A stretch of DNA of 64,000 nucleotides from an uncultured Desulfobacteraceae bacterium (GCA_913060875.1 CAJXSL010000001.1:1143398-1207397); one strand, 5' to 3'; shown: positions 41,475 to 50,528, counted from the first letter of the stretch. The notes: generated by a model from the letters alone, not told the origin. Made by a program: numbers and translations.

Positions 41475-42782
41475 TCATAGCAACGAAAGTGAAAGTGGCG
41501 GGACAAAGGCCAGTAACATCAGGATCATCAGCATCGTCACCACAAAAATAATGGCGTGACGGGATATCGCCAGAACGGATGTCCCGGTAACGCCGGATAC
41601 CACAAACAGGTTGAGCCCGAGGGGCGGCGTAATGAACCCGATACCCAGCGCCGTGATCATGAAGATGCAAAAATGGACTTCATTCATCCCGATCTCCTGG
41701 GCTAGGGGCAGGAGCAGCGGCGAAAGGATCACGATGTTGGGCGTGGTTTCCATCACGCAGCCGGCGATCATCAGGATGATTACCATGATCAGAACGATCA
41801 GGACCTTGTTGGTGGTCAGAGCCGTCATCGAATATACGAAGAACTGCGGCACCTGGAGCGATGCAAGGGTCTGTGCCAACGGCAGAGACATGGCAATAAT
41901 CGGAACGATGACACCGTTGACCTTGGCCGAAGTCTCTAGCATCTCCGGAAAATCGGCCAATTTCAGCGTCCCCTGACAAAACCCGATGATAATGGTAGTG
42001 ACCACGGCCACCGCGGCCGATTCGGTTGGGGTAAACAGTCCGGAATAGATTCCACCCAAGATGATAAACGGGATCAACAGCGCGAAGCGCGCCCCATAAA
42101 CAGTCTTGAGCCAATACTGGAAATTAAAACCGATGTCCGAGGCTTCGTAACCCTTGACCCGGTTTACCAGGGTGTTGGTAATCATCACCGATGACAGGAT
42201 CAAGACGCCTGGTACCGCAGCGGCCAGGAATAGGGTCGAGGCTGAAATCCCGAGTATAAGACCGATGATGATGTATGATATCGACGGAGGGATAAGCACA
42301 CCGGTACAGGCGCCGGCCGCCACCAGTGCACAGGCATATCCTTTGGGGTAACCCCTCTCGACAAGTCGGTGGATGGTAATACGACTTATGGCGGCGGCAT
42401 CCGCAGCGTCAGACCCAGAGATACAGGCAAAAAATCCGCAGCCGAGCACAGTGGATGTCCCCAGGCCCGCTCGTTGCCACCCCATGGTGGCCTCGGCCAC
42501 ATCGAGAAGTTTGTTGGACAGTCCCGTTCGCACCAGAACATCACCGGTAAGGATAAAAAGCGGCACGGCGATGAGTGCAAAGGAATCTACACCGTCGAAC
42601 AACGCTTCTCCCATCAGCGTCGGAGGAAGGACCCCGGTTGTCAGTAGCATTATGAGCGAACCGAGCCCGACGACCACCCAGATGCGGACGGCCAGCAGAA
42701 TCATAATCACCATGCCAATCAGCGGCAGATAAAAATCCCAGCCGAGGCTCAGCGTCTGTTGCTGCATCATGTATTGATACAT
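41475..42782 (-). CDS. TRAP transporter large membrane subunit (DctM)
   Basis: A 435-residue DctM-type permease with about 12 hydrophobic segments: MVIMILLAVRIWVVVGLGS, AVPLFILTGDVLVRTGLSNK, LGTSTVLGCGFFACISGSDAADAAA (the SGSS-like motif), YPKGYACALVAAGACTGVLIPPS and ITPPLGLNLFVVSGVTGTS. It forms the sodium-driven channel of a tripartite ATP-independent transporter for small acids. Starts 14 bp after dctQ ends. Confidence 0.93.
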   Translation of the reverse strand: MYQYMMQQQTLSLGWDFYLPLIGMVIMILLAVRIWVVVGLGSLIMLLTTGVLPPTLMGEALFDGVDSFALIAVPLFILTGDVLVRTGLSNKLLDVAEATMGWQRAGLGTSTVLGCGFFACISGSDAADAAAISRITIHRLVERGYPKGYACALVAAGACTGVLIPPSISYIIIGLILGISASTLFLAAAVPGVLILSSVMITNTLVNRVKGYEASDIGFNFQYWLKTVYGARFALLIPFIILGGIYSGLFTPTESAAVAVVTTIIIGFCQGTLKLADFPEMLETSAKVNGVIVPIIAMSLPLAQTLASLQVPQFFVYSMTALTTNKVLIVLIMVIILMIAGCVMETTPNIVILSPLLLPLAQEIGMNEVHFCIFMITALGIGFITPPLGLNLFVVSGVTGTSVLAISRHAIIFVVTMLMILMLLAFVPPLSLSLL

Positions 42783-42796
42783 TGTTTCGTCAGCTC

Positions 42797-43318
42797 CTAA
42801 TCAAAAAGTTTGTTACCCTCAAACACCGGTCGACCCGCTTTCAGGTCCTTCCAGTCACGCCGCATGGACTGCAGCAGGCGGACGACCATCATGCAAAAAC
42901 CGAGGGGAACGGCGGCGAGAAACCATGCCTGGCTGATTCTTAGCCCATGGGTGACCGAACCGAAATGGATGGATGTCAGCACCGATTCCATGGACCAGTA
43001 AATGGCCAAAACGGCAAGGATCAACGTGACGATATCGCCGAAAAAGAAAAGAACGCCGCGCATCCGCTCGGAAAAAAGTGGAAGGATGACATCGATACGG
43101 ATATGCGCTCGCTCTTTGATGGCGGACGAGGCACCGATCCAGGCCACATAGATAAACGCATATCGGGCAATTTCCTCCGCCCAGATCGATGAATAGGAGA
43201 GCAGGCTTCGCCGTAGAACCTCCATGAAAACCGTGATCACAATCATGGCGTAGAGCGGTAGCAACAGGTAGCGTTCGCCATTTTCGTCTATTTGTTTTAC
43301 CACTTTGTTGAATTGCAT
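42797..43318 (-). CDS. TRAP transporter small membrane subunit (DctQ)
   Basis: A 173-residue four-helix membrane protein: LLPLYAMIVITVFMEVLRR, SIWAEEIARYAFIYVAWIGAS (the typical EEIARY/W motif), HIRIDVILPLF and an ending in ISQAWFLAAVPLGFCMMV. DctQ links the large channel subunit to the periplasmic receptor. It lies between dctP and dctM, the standard gene order. Confidence 0.9.
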   Translation of the reverse strand: MQFNKVVKQIDENGERYLLLPLYAMIVITVFMEVLRRSLLSYSSIWAEEIARYAFIYVAWIGASSAIKERAHIRIDVILPLFSERMRGVLFFFGDIVTLILAVLAIYWSMESVLTSIHFGSVTHGLRISQAWFLAAVPLGFCMMVVRLLQSMRRDWKDLKAGRPVFEGNKLFD

Positions 43319-43401
43319 ATACCATCCTCGGATCGCGTCATCGTCGGCGGGACGTCACCGTGCGTGCCATCGGTGGCCTCCCGCCGACAGGTTACGGGCG
43401 G

Positions 43402-44556
43402 CTATATATCGTGGACATAAAAATTGTTGAAGGTATTGGCCGCTTCTTCCAGCCTGGCGAAATTGGCCTGGGAGCCGACCAGTTCCTTCTTGATTTCATC
43501 CCATGCTGGGAGCTGCGCGCCGGCTTTGGCCACCCACATCTCCTTTTCCCCGGGAGTCGGCGCGTAAAACTCGACCCCTGCCCGGCCCAACTCCGCCATG
43601 GCATACGCACGGGCGGCCGGAACCTTGGCCAAGTTCTGGCGACTGGTCAATTCACTGGCAAACTCGATCCCCTCCTGGACATCCTTAGGCAGGCTCTTGA
43701 ACCACTTCAGGTTACAGGAATAGACTTGGGAATCGGGTACGGCGGCATTGAAGGTAACGCTGGAGAGAATTTCCTTGAAGCCGAACACCAGAAGGGCCTC
43801 CACACTCGGATCGAGGGCATCGGCCACGCCCTGTTTGATGGCCGAGGAGGTTTCGCCCCAGGCCACGGGCGTGGGGTTGGCACCTACCAACTGATAGAAC
43901 TTCTGGAGAATTTTGGAGCCGGGAACACGGAACTTGATGCCTCTCAACTGCTCCGGAGTTTTAATCGGCCCTTTGACCCCATTGCGAATGGCAACCGTCC
44001 GGGGATCGATGCACACATACCAGAGCGCCTTGAATCCCTTGGCTTCGATCTTTGGGTTGATCTCGTTCTTCCAGGCATCTGAGGTGACCAGGTTGATGAA
44101 CTTCTGGTTTTCACCGCACCAGTAGGGAACGTTGATCACGTCAGCCGCCGGGGCAAAGGGGGCGAAGTTGGAAATCGAATGTTGAGCCGCCTGGATCGTT
44201 CCGGCCTGAACCTTCTGCACAAGGGCACTGCCGGCGCCAAGCTGTCCTCCCGGCGCAAGTTTGACATACACCTTCCCGTGGGTGGCATTTTGGATGTTTT
44301 CCTTGAAATCCAGTTGCATGATTGGATAGGTACGCGAAGCTCCAAGGATGTATGCCGTGGCGACGTTCATGGTGTACTTGGATCTCTTCTGACGGTCCTT
44401 TTCCTCGTTGGCCGTCATAGCCATGGCCTCTTTGGATCCAATCGCTCCTGTTGTCAGCGCAACGGCGGCGGCGGTAAAGCCGAATTTGGCGCTAGCCGCC
44501 ATGAAATGACGACGTTCTTCGGATTTAAGGCCTTTGAGTTCCTTCTTTTCCATCAT
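43402..44556 (-). CDS. TRAP transporter periplasmic substrate-binding protein (DctP)
   Basis: A 384-residue DctP-type receptor. It has a twin-arginine-like leader (EERRHFMAASAKFGFTAAAV, then a hydrophobic run ending at AMA), which is common for DctP proteins in sulfate reducers. The core shows LDFKENIQNATHGKVYVKLA, GGQLGAGSALVQKVQAGTIQ, and the carboxylate-binding Arg in KFRVPGSKILQKFYQL, then AWGETSSAIKQGVADA. Ligand is probably a small anionic compound; a sulfonate is inferred from the lyase genes. The start overlaps the preceding small membrane gene by 32 bases, so a second ATG at 44553 or later is possible. Confidence 0.92.
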   Translation of the reverse strand: MMEKKELKGLKSEERRHFMAASAKFGFTAAAVALTTGAIGSKEAMAMTANEEKDRQKRSKYTMNVATAYILGASRTYPIMQLDFKENIQNATHGKVYVKLAPGGQLGAGSALVQKVQAGTIQAAQHSISNFAPFAPAADVINVPYWCGENQKFINLVTSDAWKNEINPKIEAKGFKALWYVCIDPRTVAIRNGVKGPIKTPEQLRGIKFRVPGSKILQKFYQLVGANPTPVAWGETSSAIKQGVADALDPSVEALLVFGFKEILSSVTFNAAVPDSQVYSCNLKWFKSLPKDVQEGIEFASELTSRQNLAKVPAARAYAMAELGRAGVEFYAPTPGEKEMWVAKAGAQLPAWDEIKKELVGSQANFARLEEAANTFNNFYVHDI

Positions 44557-44833
44557 GGTTCCCTCCTAATTTTTTGTCTGGAGTTCGGGTCAACTTCTTC
44601 ACCGCCTCACGATGCAACGCGGCGACGATAAACGCTACAGAGGCGGCAAGCAGGATCAGGAATTCGCCGACGTTCCCGATGTGGTAGGTCTTCCATCCGA
44701 AAACGATCGTTGCTTTTCCGAGCAATACGTTAACGATGTATGATCCGAAAAAAACACCGAATAGCGTCACTGCGATTCGATCACCCCTGCTGAAAGCGGT
44801 GGTATTTTGCTGATTCATCATCAGTTTGCTCAC
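44525..44833 (-). CDS. Small two-helix membrane protein, unknown
   Basis: A 102-residue protein with two hydrophobic helices (RIAVTLFGVFFGSYIVNVLLG and VGEFLILLAASVAFIVAAL) and a basic C-terminus. It is next to dctP on the same strand and overlaps its start, which supports co-translation. I do not recognise the family; an accessory part of the TRAP system is possible. Confidence 0.6.
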   Translation of the reverse strand: MSKLMMNQQNTTAFSRGDRIAVTLFGVFFGSYIVNVLLGKATIVFGWKTYHIGNVGEFLILLAASVAFIVAALHREAVKKLTRTPDKKLGGNHDGKEGTQRP

Positions 44834-45022
44834 CCCTCGTTGAATGGCCTTGGGGGGGGCGGCGTATCCCCCTGATATTAGTTATGGGTTGATCGGTGAA
44901 CCGGCCCGGGCTACGACCGGTCGGTGTGGACCGGACCGGCAGATGTCAATATTCACCGTAGTATTTGCCGCTCAACCAGCGATCAACGGCACACCGGCTA
45001 GGCACCAGGTGCTTGGCGTCAT

Positions 45023-46195
45023 TTATGCGCTTTCGTACAGTTTGGTCAGCACGAATTCCTCGTGGCCGAGCACTTCCTGGGCCGTCAGGCGGCCTTCACA
45101 GGTGCGAATCAGCATATTGAGGAGGCTGTCGCCGGACGCATCCAGGGTCATTTCACCTTTGAGAATGGCAGAACAATCGTAGTCGATGTGCTCGACCATA
45201 TCGGAAACGGTGCGCGGATTGGCAGACAGTTTGATTACCGGTTCGATCGGGTTGCCGATGATGTTACCTTGGCCCGTGGGGAAGAAATGGGCCACGAAGC
45301 CGGCTGCTGCCCACAGTGTCACCGCCTCTGCAGCGGCGCTGGAGGTATCCATGTACCAGAGTCCCTTTCCTGTGGGGGCTTCGGCTTTGTCCAGAACGCC
45401 CACGTAATTGATGGTCTTGCCGATCTTCTGCAGGTTGCCGAACGCTTTTTCCTCGATGGTGGTCAGGCCGCCGGCAATATTTCCCTTGGTCGGCTGGGAG
45501 CCGGACAGGTCATCGGTTTTGTTGCGATCAATCATGTCCTGGTATTTGTTGAAAACAGCCATGAATTGCTCGCCCACCTCAGGGGTTGCCGCTCGCTCCT
45601 TGCAGACCATCTCGGCGCCGGTAATTTCACTGGTCTCACCGAAGCAGCAGGTGGATCCCATCCCCACTAGTTTTTCTAAGGCGTTGCCCACGGTGGGATT
45701 GGAAGCCAAACCGCTGGTTGTATCCGATTCTCCACACTTAACGCTGACCCAGATCTCATTCAGGTCGCACGCTTCACGTTTCAATTCGCTGGCCCACTGC
45801 ATGTATTCTTTGGCTTTCCAACTGGCCTGTTCAACCGTTTTGATTTCACCTTGTCGCTCTATAGAAAAACCGGTGACAGGTTTGCCTGTCTCGGCTATGC
45901 CGTCCACAATGACATGGGTCCAATCCGGTTCGATACCAACGACCACAACAGCCGCTACGTTGGGGTTTGAGCCTATGCCGATCAGGGTGCGAAAGAACAA
46001 TTGGAGGTCCTCTCCAAACTGAAGTCGACCGTAAGCATGGGGCAATGCTTTGCAGCCTTTGACGTTAAATGCGATTTTTTCGCAGGCAGAGTTGCTCAAG
46101 TCATCCAGCGGCAGGATGATGACGTGGTTGCGAATACCGACGCGTCCGTTTTCACGACGATAAGCCATAACTTTCGGATTGCTCATGATTACCAC
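45023..46195 (-). CDS. suyB: UxaA-family lyase large subunit, probably (2R)-sulfolactate sulfo-lyase SuyB
   Basis: A 390-residue protein of the altronate/galactarate dehydratase (UxaA) family: [81 protein letters not shown] and [12 protein letters not shown]. Among UxaA relatives, the split form with a 390-residue large subunit and separate small subunit, plus the KCGESDTT and [11 protein letters not shown] wording, fits SuyB as I remember it. SuyAB splits (2R)-3-sulfolactate into pyruvate and sulfite. A split sugar-acid dehydratase remains possible. It overlaps the small subunit by 7 bases. Confidence 0.75.
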   Translation of the reverse strand: MVIMSNPKVMAYRRENGRVGIRNHVIILPLDDLSNSACEKIAFNVKGCKALPHAYGRLQFGEDLQLFFRTLIGIGSNPNVAAVVVVGIEPDWTHVIVDGIAETGKPVTGFSIERQGEIKTVEQASWKAKEYMQWASELKREACDLNEIWVSVKCGESDTTSGLASNPTVGNALEKLVGMGSTCCFGETSEITGAEMVCKERAATPEVGEQFMAVFNKYQDMIDRNKTDDLSGSQPTKGNIAGGLTTIEEKAFGNLQKIGKTINYVGVLDKAEAPTGKGLWYMDTSSAAAEAVTLWAAAGFVAHFFPTGQGNIIGNPIEPVIKLSANPRTVSDMVEHIDYDCSAILKGEMTLDASGDSLLNMLIRTCEGRLTAQEVLGHEEFVLTKLYESA

Positions 46196-46467
46196 CTCCT
46201 GGTTTTTAAGTTGTGTGTGTGCACATGTTCGCCGGCTTTGATTTCGTCCACAACCCGCCCGATATCAGATCCGTATTTAATGACCGCAGCATCCGTCTCA
46301 ATATCTGCGAGAGCGATTTTATGCCCCAGCGGGATATCGTTCTGGGTTTTCATCTTCAGATCTTCCTGGCTGTCCATATACAGCCCCTGGGCCACTTCAC
46401 CGCTTTTGATATCTACGGTGGCAACGCCAACGTTATCGGTCTTTTCGTGAACCAAAAATTGAATCAT
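46189..46467 (-). CDS. suyA: SAF-domain lyase small subunit, probably SuyA
   Basis: A 92-residue SAF-domain protein: [67 protein letters not shown] and the ending [11 protein letters not shown]. In E. coli UxaA this domain is fused at the N-terminus; a separate 8-10 kDa subunit ending in NxKTxRW is the SuyA form. It is the first gene of the long minus-strand operon, 126 bp downstream of a sigma-54 promoter. Confidence 0.75.
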   Translation of the reverse strand: MIQFLVHEKTDNVGVATVDIKSGEVAQGLYMDSQEDLKMKTQNDIPLGHKIALADIETDAAVIKYGSDIGRVVDEIKAGEHVHTHNLKTRRW

Positions 46468-46592
46468 GTCAGGTCTCCTATCTTTGAGTAGATGATCCCA
46501 TGGGAAGCATTAAGGTCGCCATGGGGGTTGAAAAAGAAATCGTCAAAAGGCATCAGGGATGCCAATGGGTAGCAAACTGTTCTTTTGGCCAA

Positions 46593-46608
46593 AGCAAAAT
46601 AAATGCCA
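46593..46608 (-). promoter_or_regulatory. Sigma-54 (-24/-12) promoter for the suyAB-TRAP-AOR operon
   Basis: On the minus strand TGGCAT-TTATT-TTGCT matches the sigma-54 consensus TGGCAC-N5-TTGCW, with invariant GG and GC at the correct 10-base spacing. It lies about 125 bp upstream of suyA. A sigma-54 activator is encoded divergently on the other side of the region. Confidence 0.75.
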
Positions 46609-46669
46609 AAGAACAAAAATTTGATATCGCTATAGATTACGGAGTGTTGAGAAGTAATCCATTGCGAAT

Positions 46670-46731
46670 CTAACGGATTACGAATGCCGACTATTGAGCT
46701 TTGTGCTCAATAATCGGCGCACATCCGTTAG
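46670..46731. promoter_or_regulatory. 62-bp palindrome, candidate activator-binding site
   Basis: Outer arms CTAACGGAT (46670-46678) and ATCCGTTAG (46723-46731) and inner arms GCCGACTATTGAGC and GCTCAATAATCGGC form an almost continuous inverted repeat with a five-base centre. Its near edge is about 62 bp upstream of the sigma-54 promoter, the usual distance for an enhancer (UAS) bound by a sigma-54 activator. As RNA it would be a strong hairpin, but no T-run follows. Confidence 0.6.
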
Positions 46732-47371
46732 AATAGTAGTTGATGGTGGAATACCAATTGGTTAGGAGGGCACGAAGGCGAGTTAGAACTTCAGATCTAA
46801 GTGTTTCTTGGTATAATCCTGCCATAGAAACGCAGTGTTTTAGGTGTTCCATCGCTGTGCTTAATAATGGGCACTCTAAGCCGGGGTCATGTAATGCTCT
46901 ACTGCAGCCGATAGGGCTCTGTGTCTCTTTTTCGCTGTCGGCAAACAAAGAGAAGAAAATGAAAAGAGCTACTTTACTTTTACGGCAATGTTTACAGGTG
47001 GATAAACAAAGGACGATAGTCTGGTTGAGGTCAGAGCAAAAAGGATTGATTATCCCGGGTTAATTCGACCAACACAAGGCCGGGTAAATGGCCGGAGAAC
47101 TGGCATATAATTTGCTAAGTTTCCACAATAAATATTGAACCTTGAAAAAATCACTGGGTCTGAAAATGCTAAAAATTGATGAGACTTTGGCACATAGACG
47201 AGTCTGCCGCGCAGTAATTTTGATGTGTGCAAAAAAGGCCGGCGCTAACTGTAAAAAAAACTGACACTTCCCCAAAAAAATTGACATCAAATAGCCAAAA
47301 GTTTTTGAAGCTACGGAAGAAGTCCCTCTCTTGGGTACCCGTTGCAATCAGGATTTGAAAATGAACAGATT

Positions 47372-48973
47372 ATGAAACTGGAGAAAGTTCATAATAGAGA
47401 AAAAAGTGGCATGCAATGGGATGCCGCAACGCGATACAAATTACTCTTGCGGCTCAACAACGACATTGTTTCTGCCTGCACTAGGCACGATGTTTTTTTG
47501 GCAATCGCGAATTCATTGAAAGAAATTTTCCATTTTGATCGATTGAGCATCCACATTTTTGAAGAAAAGACGAATACTCTCAGCTATTTTGCCGAAGCGG
47601 AGGGTGTAGCGCCTATAGAAATCAGCGAAGATATCAGGCCTCTGGCTAACTGTGCCATTGCCAGCACGGTTATACGTTCCGGACAGCCTTTTATTATTCC
47701 GGATCTCGCAACCCGCAATTATTGGCAATCGGTAAAAGCATTGCAGGCCGCCGGGTTGCATACCACGATGGCCTTTCCGCTAGTCGTTCGAAATCAGGTC
47801 AAGGGAACCCTGCACATAAGCTACGTCCGAGAACCCGAGCATTTTGAGGAAATAGTTGCGTTTTTAACCGAGGTCTCTTCGCGCATTGCGATCGCAGTAG
47901 ACCACATGATGATCTATACCCGGATAAGAGATAGTAATAAACGGCTCAGGAGGCAGAAAGAGTTTTTAGAATCTCAATCAATATTCGGCCAAAAATTAGG
48001 AGAATTTATCTATTCAAGCCAAGCTATGGCTGCGGTGATCCAAAAGGCCAGAATGGTGGCTAATTCAGATATCTCCGTCGCCCTCAATGGTGAAACCGGA
48101 ACCGGTAAAGGAATGATTGCGCAGTTTATCCATAAGTTATCAAATCGAAATGGCGCTCTTTTTGTTAAAGTAAACTGCCCGGCCTTGAACAGCGCGCTTT
48201 TTGAAAGCGAACTTTTCGGTCATTCCAAAGGTGCTTTCACCGGCGCACAGACAAGTCGGGTAGGCAGATTCGAGATGGCCGACCAAGGCACAATTTTTCT
48301 GGATGAAATTGGTGAATTAAGTATCCATCTCCAGGCGAAGCTGCTTCAAGTCCTTCAGGACAAGATGATTGAAAAGGTGGGTGAAAGTCATCCGAAAAAC
48401 CTGGATTTCAGGTTGATATCGGCGACGAACAAGAACCTTGAGAAAGCTATCCAGGAAGGCTTTTTTCGTTCGGACCTCTATTATCGATTGAACACGTTGA
48501 CAATCAGAATTCCGCCGTTGCGTGAACGCAAAGATGACATTCCTTTACTGGTGGAGAAACTATCTGCAGATCAATCGGCGGAAACAAATCTATCGCCGCC
48601 AAAATTTTCAGAGTCCTGCATGAGAGTCATGACAAATTACCCCTGGCCGGGCAACGTCAGAGAACTCAAGAATGTTGTAAAAAGGTTGATTATTCTTCGT
48701 CCCGGAGAGGTAATAACCGGAACTGAAATAAATAAGCAACTCAGTGGACTGCGCAATACTGCCTGCCCGAAGCAGATGACACTGGCAGAAGTAGAACGCC
48801 AGCACATCATTACCACGCTGAAGAGTACCCGGGGTGTCGTTGGCGGTCCCGAAGGAGCCGCTGCTATTTTGGGCGTTCCTCGGCAAACACTGCAATATAG
48901 AATGCGCAAGCACAACATCTTGGCGGGCAGTTTGGATAAGGATAAAACAAGTTTGTCGCCAATGCATGTCTGA
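47372..48973 (+). CDS. Sigma-54-dependent transcriptional activator with GAF sensor
   Basis: A 533-residue enhancer-binding protein: an N-terminal GAF domain (about 25-180, with RLSIHIFEEKTN and TMAFPLVVRNQVKG), a central AAA+ domain with Walker A GETGTGKG (240-247), the sigma-54 contact motif GAFTGA (287-292), DQGTIFLDEIGELS, RSDLYYRLNTLTIRIPPLRER and YPWPGNVRELKNV, and a C-terminal Fis-type HTH (AAAILGVPRQTLQYRMRKH). It is divergent from the suyA operon and very likely its activator. The start is uncertain: TTG 47342, ATG 47372 or ATG 47411. The gene is more AT-rich than the window average. Confidence 0.92.
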   Translation: MKLEKVHNREKSGMQWDAATRYKLLLRLNNDIVSACTRHDVFLAIANSLKEIFHFDRLSIHIFEEKTNTLSYFAEAEGVAPIEISEDIRPLANCAIASTVIRSGQPFIIPDLATRNYWQSVKALQAAGLHTTMAFPLVVRNQVKGTLHISYVREPEHFEEIVAFLTEVSSRIAIAVDHMMIYTRIRDSNKRLRRQKEFLESQSIFGQKLGEFIYSSQAMAAVIQKARMVANSDISVALNGETGTGKGMIAQFIHKLSNRNGALFVKVNCPALNSALFESELFGHSKGAFTGAQTSRVGRFEMADQGTIFLDEIGELSIHLQAKLLQVLQDKMIEKVGESHPKNLDFRLISATNKNLEKAIQEGFFRSDLYYRLNTLTIRIPPLRERKDDIPLLVEKLSADQSAETNLSPPKFSESCMRVMTNYPWPGNVRELKNVVKRLIILRPGEVITGTEINKQLSGLRNTACPKQMTLAEVERQHIITTLKSTRGVVGGPEGAAAILGVPRQTLQYRMRKHNILAGSLDKDKTSLSPMHV

Positions 48974-49052
48974 CTATTTTTAAACTATTCCCAACCCTTC
49001 TATTGGTCTTGCGACGTTTTTGGGAAAACCGTCAGTTTATCGAGGGCTGGCA

Positions 49053-49973
49053 ATGCTGCAAAATATACTTTTTCCTATTTGTTTCCTTGTTGCTCTGGGA
49101 GCCCTTCTCAGGAAAACCGGCTTCATCAATGCGCAATTTGTTAAATCGGGCACTGAATTCATGTACCGTCTCTTGCTGCCGGCATATTTTTTCTTGATCA
49201 TTGCCGGAGGAAGAAAATTTACACTATTTGACTGGAGAGTATATACAGCGGCGGCGACTTCAATAATGATTATTTTTTTGGCAGCCCACCTGTTAAATTA
49301 CATTTGTAAAATTCCGGATGAGCTATCTTTTGCTTTTACAAACAGCTGTTACCGATTTAATGTGTTCCTTGGCATTGCATTTATCTTCTATGTGTTTAAT
49401 GAAACAGTGATGCATCAGTTTTGCATTTTCCTTCTATTCATAATTCCAGTCACTGATATTTTTACAGTGATCGGCGCGAGGATTACACGCAAGGAGTCCG
49501 CGATAAACGGCCTGAAATTAGGTTTATATTTTAAGTTGATATTTTTGAATCCTATACTATTAGCAGGGTATTTAGGATTATTGGCATCATGTTTAGGCAT
49601 TTCATTTGGCGGCTATTTAAATCAAAGTATTAAAATGCTTGCTGCAATCATTTCCCCCATGGCCTTAATTCTTACTGGTGGGGCGTTGATCCACCCTCAG
49701 GTTAAGAGTCTGAGTGAATTATCTGTAGTTGGAGTCGGGTTGAAAACGATCGTTTTGCCCGTATTGGTCTATTTGTTCTTACAGCTTTTAAATTCCAAAG
49801 CTGCCGTGTTTCGAACAGTGGTTCCTTTTTTTGCCTTGCCGTTGATGTTAGATAGGCCGATTGTTAAGTCGGCACATACCCTCCGGCATGACAATACCCT
49901 ACCATTCAGTATATTGTCTGTAGTCATTTCCTTTATGAGCATTTCGCTTTGGTTGATTTTATTGCCAGGGTAG
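49053..49973 (+). CDS. AEC family transporter (auxin-efflux-carrier type)
   Basis: A 306-residue membrane protein with about ten hydrophobic segments, matching the AEC/MdcF-like family: FPICFLVALGALLRKTGFIN at the start, YRLLLPAYFFLIIAG, and FTNSCYRFNVFLGIAF (family N-x-x-F region). These permeases carry small organic anions. The ATG at 49053 has GAGGG upstream. It follows the regulator and is as AT-rich. It may give an export or extra uptake route for the island's substrate or product (for example pyruvate/sulfonate), by inference. Confidence 0.82.
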   Translation: MLQNILFPICFLVALGALLRKTGFINAQFVKSGTEFMYRLLLPAYFFLIIAGGRKFTLFDWRVYTAAATSIMIIFLAAHLLNYICKIPDELSFAFTNSCYRFNVFLGIAFIFYVFNETVMHQFCIFLLFIIPVTDIFTVIGARITRKESAINGLKLGLYFKLIFLNPILLAGYLGLLASCLGISFGGYLNQSIKMLAAIISPMALILTGGALIHPQVKSLSELSVVGVGLKTIVLPVLVYLFLQLLNSKAAVFRTVVPFFALPLMLDRPIVKSAHTLRHDNTLPFSILSVVISFMSISLWLILLPG

Positions 49974-50364
49974 AACGATGCGGCGCCATCCGATACAGCG
50001 CGAATTAAAAATACGTACCTATAATTGTGACTTGTGAAGGACAAGCAACGGGCCTTGCGATATGCCCCGCCTGACCATACACAACAATTATTTGACGATT
50101 CTTACGGACCGGGTGCGGATGGCCCGTTTCCAACACCACTGCATATAGAGATCTTTTAGCTTAAACAGACAAGCTAAAGTTTCCATGTTTCTTTTATGAA
50201 TAGGGAATCCTTAATCATTAAAAAGAAATATTCTATTCAAATATTCTCAGTACAGAAATGGAGAGAGTGGAATGGTTTTCTCACAGGTCGAAGAAAACAA
50301 AAGAATATAACATGAGCGGGATGTTGGGCAGAAAGTCCAACATCCCGCTCTTGATATGTCTAAT
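49974..50364. other. Non-coding right end of the island
   Basis: These 391 bp between the AEC gene and tRNA-Lys contain the tRNA terminator (50314-50350) and otherwise AT-rich sequence. I see no integrase remnant and no gene. Confidence 0.45.
50314..50350 (-). terminator. Terminator after tRNA-Lys
   Basis: GAGCGGGATGTTGG (50314-50327) pairs perfectly with CCAACATCCCGCTC (50337-50350); on the minus strand a T-rich tail (ATGTTATATTCTTTTG) follows. It lies 15 bp beyond the tRNA CCA end. Confidence 0.8.
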
Positions 50365-50441
50365 TGGTGGGCCGTGAAGGAATCGAACCTTCAACCTACT
50401 GATTAAGAGTCAGGTGCTCTGCCTAGTTGAGCTAACGGCCC
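50365..50441 (-). tRNA. tRNA-Lys (anticodon CTT)
   Basis: The minus strand reads as a complete tRNA: acceptor GGGCCGT paired with ACGGCCC, D arm AGCTCAACTAGGCAGAGCA, anticodon loop CTCTTAA with CTT at positions 34-36, T loop GGTTCGATTCC and an encoded CCA. It decodes AAG. A decayed copy lies at 36195-36263. Confidence 0.95.
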
Positions 50442-50528
50442 AAATGATTGCCGGTAGGCAACCGGGTGTGCTTCGTAACAGCTTTGCCGGGGGATGTCAA
50501 ACGGTTTTTCTTTTCCGTCTGTTTGTCA

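Larger units (their letters stand above)
46468..47371. promoter_or_regulatory. Regulatory region between the suyAB operon and its putative activator
   Basis: These 904 bp are AT-rich and hold a sigma-54 promoter (46593-46608, minus) and a 62-bp palindrome (46670-46731), listed separately. Several open frames of 85-107 codons in the rest have no recognisable motif, no RBS and overlap each other, so I do not call them genes. Confidence 0.6.
36195..50441. mobile_element. Putative genomic island between two tRNA-Lys copies
   Basis: A 14-kb accessory block is bracketed by an intact tRNA-Lys(CUU) at its right end and a decayed tRNA-Lys copy at its left, both on the minus strand, with the 3' 35 bases identical except one. 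Between them lie only catabolic, transport and regulatory genes; both outside flanks are housekeeping genes. The regulator and AEC transporter in it are visibly more AT-rich than the rest of the window. No integrase or transposase gene is present, so the island is either old and immobile or arose by recombination between tRNA copies. Confidence 0.5.

Noticed and set aside
46691-47347. Several 85-107 codon frames in the regulatory region of the island
   Set aside because: They overlap each other and the palindrome, lack motifs and ribosome-binding sites; the region is better explained as regulatory.
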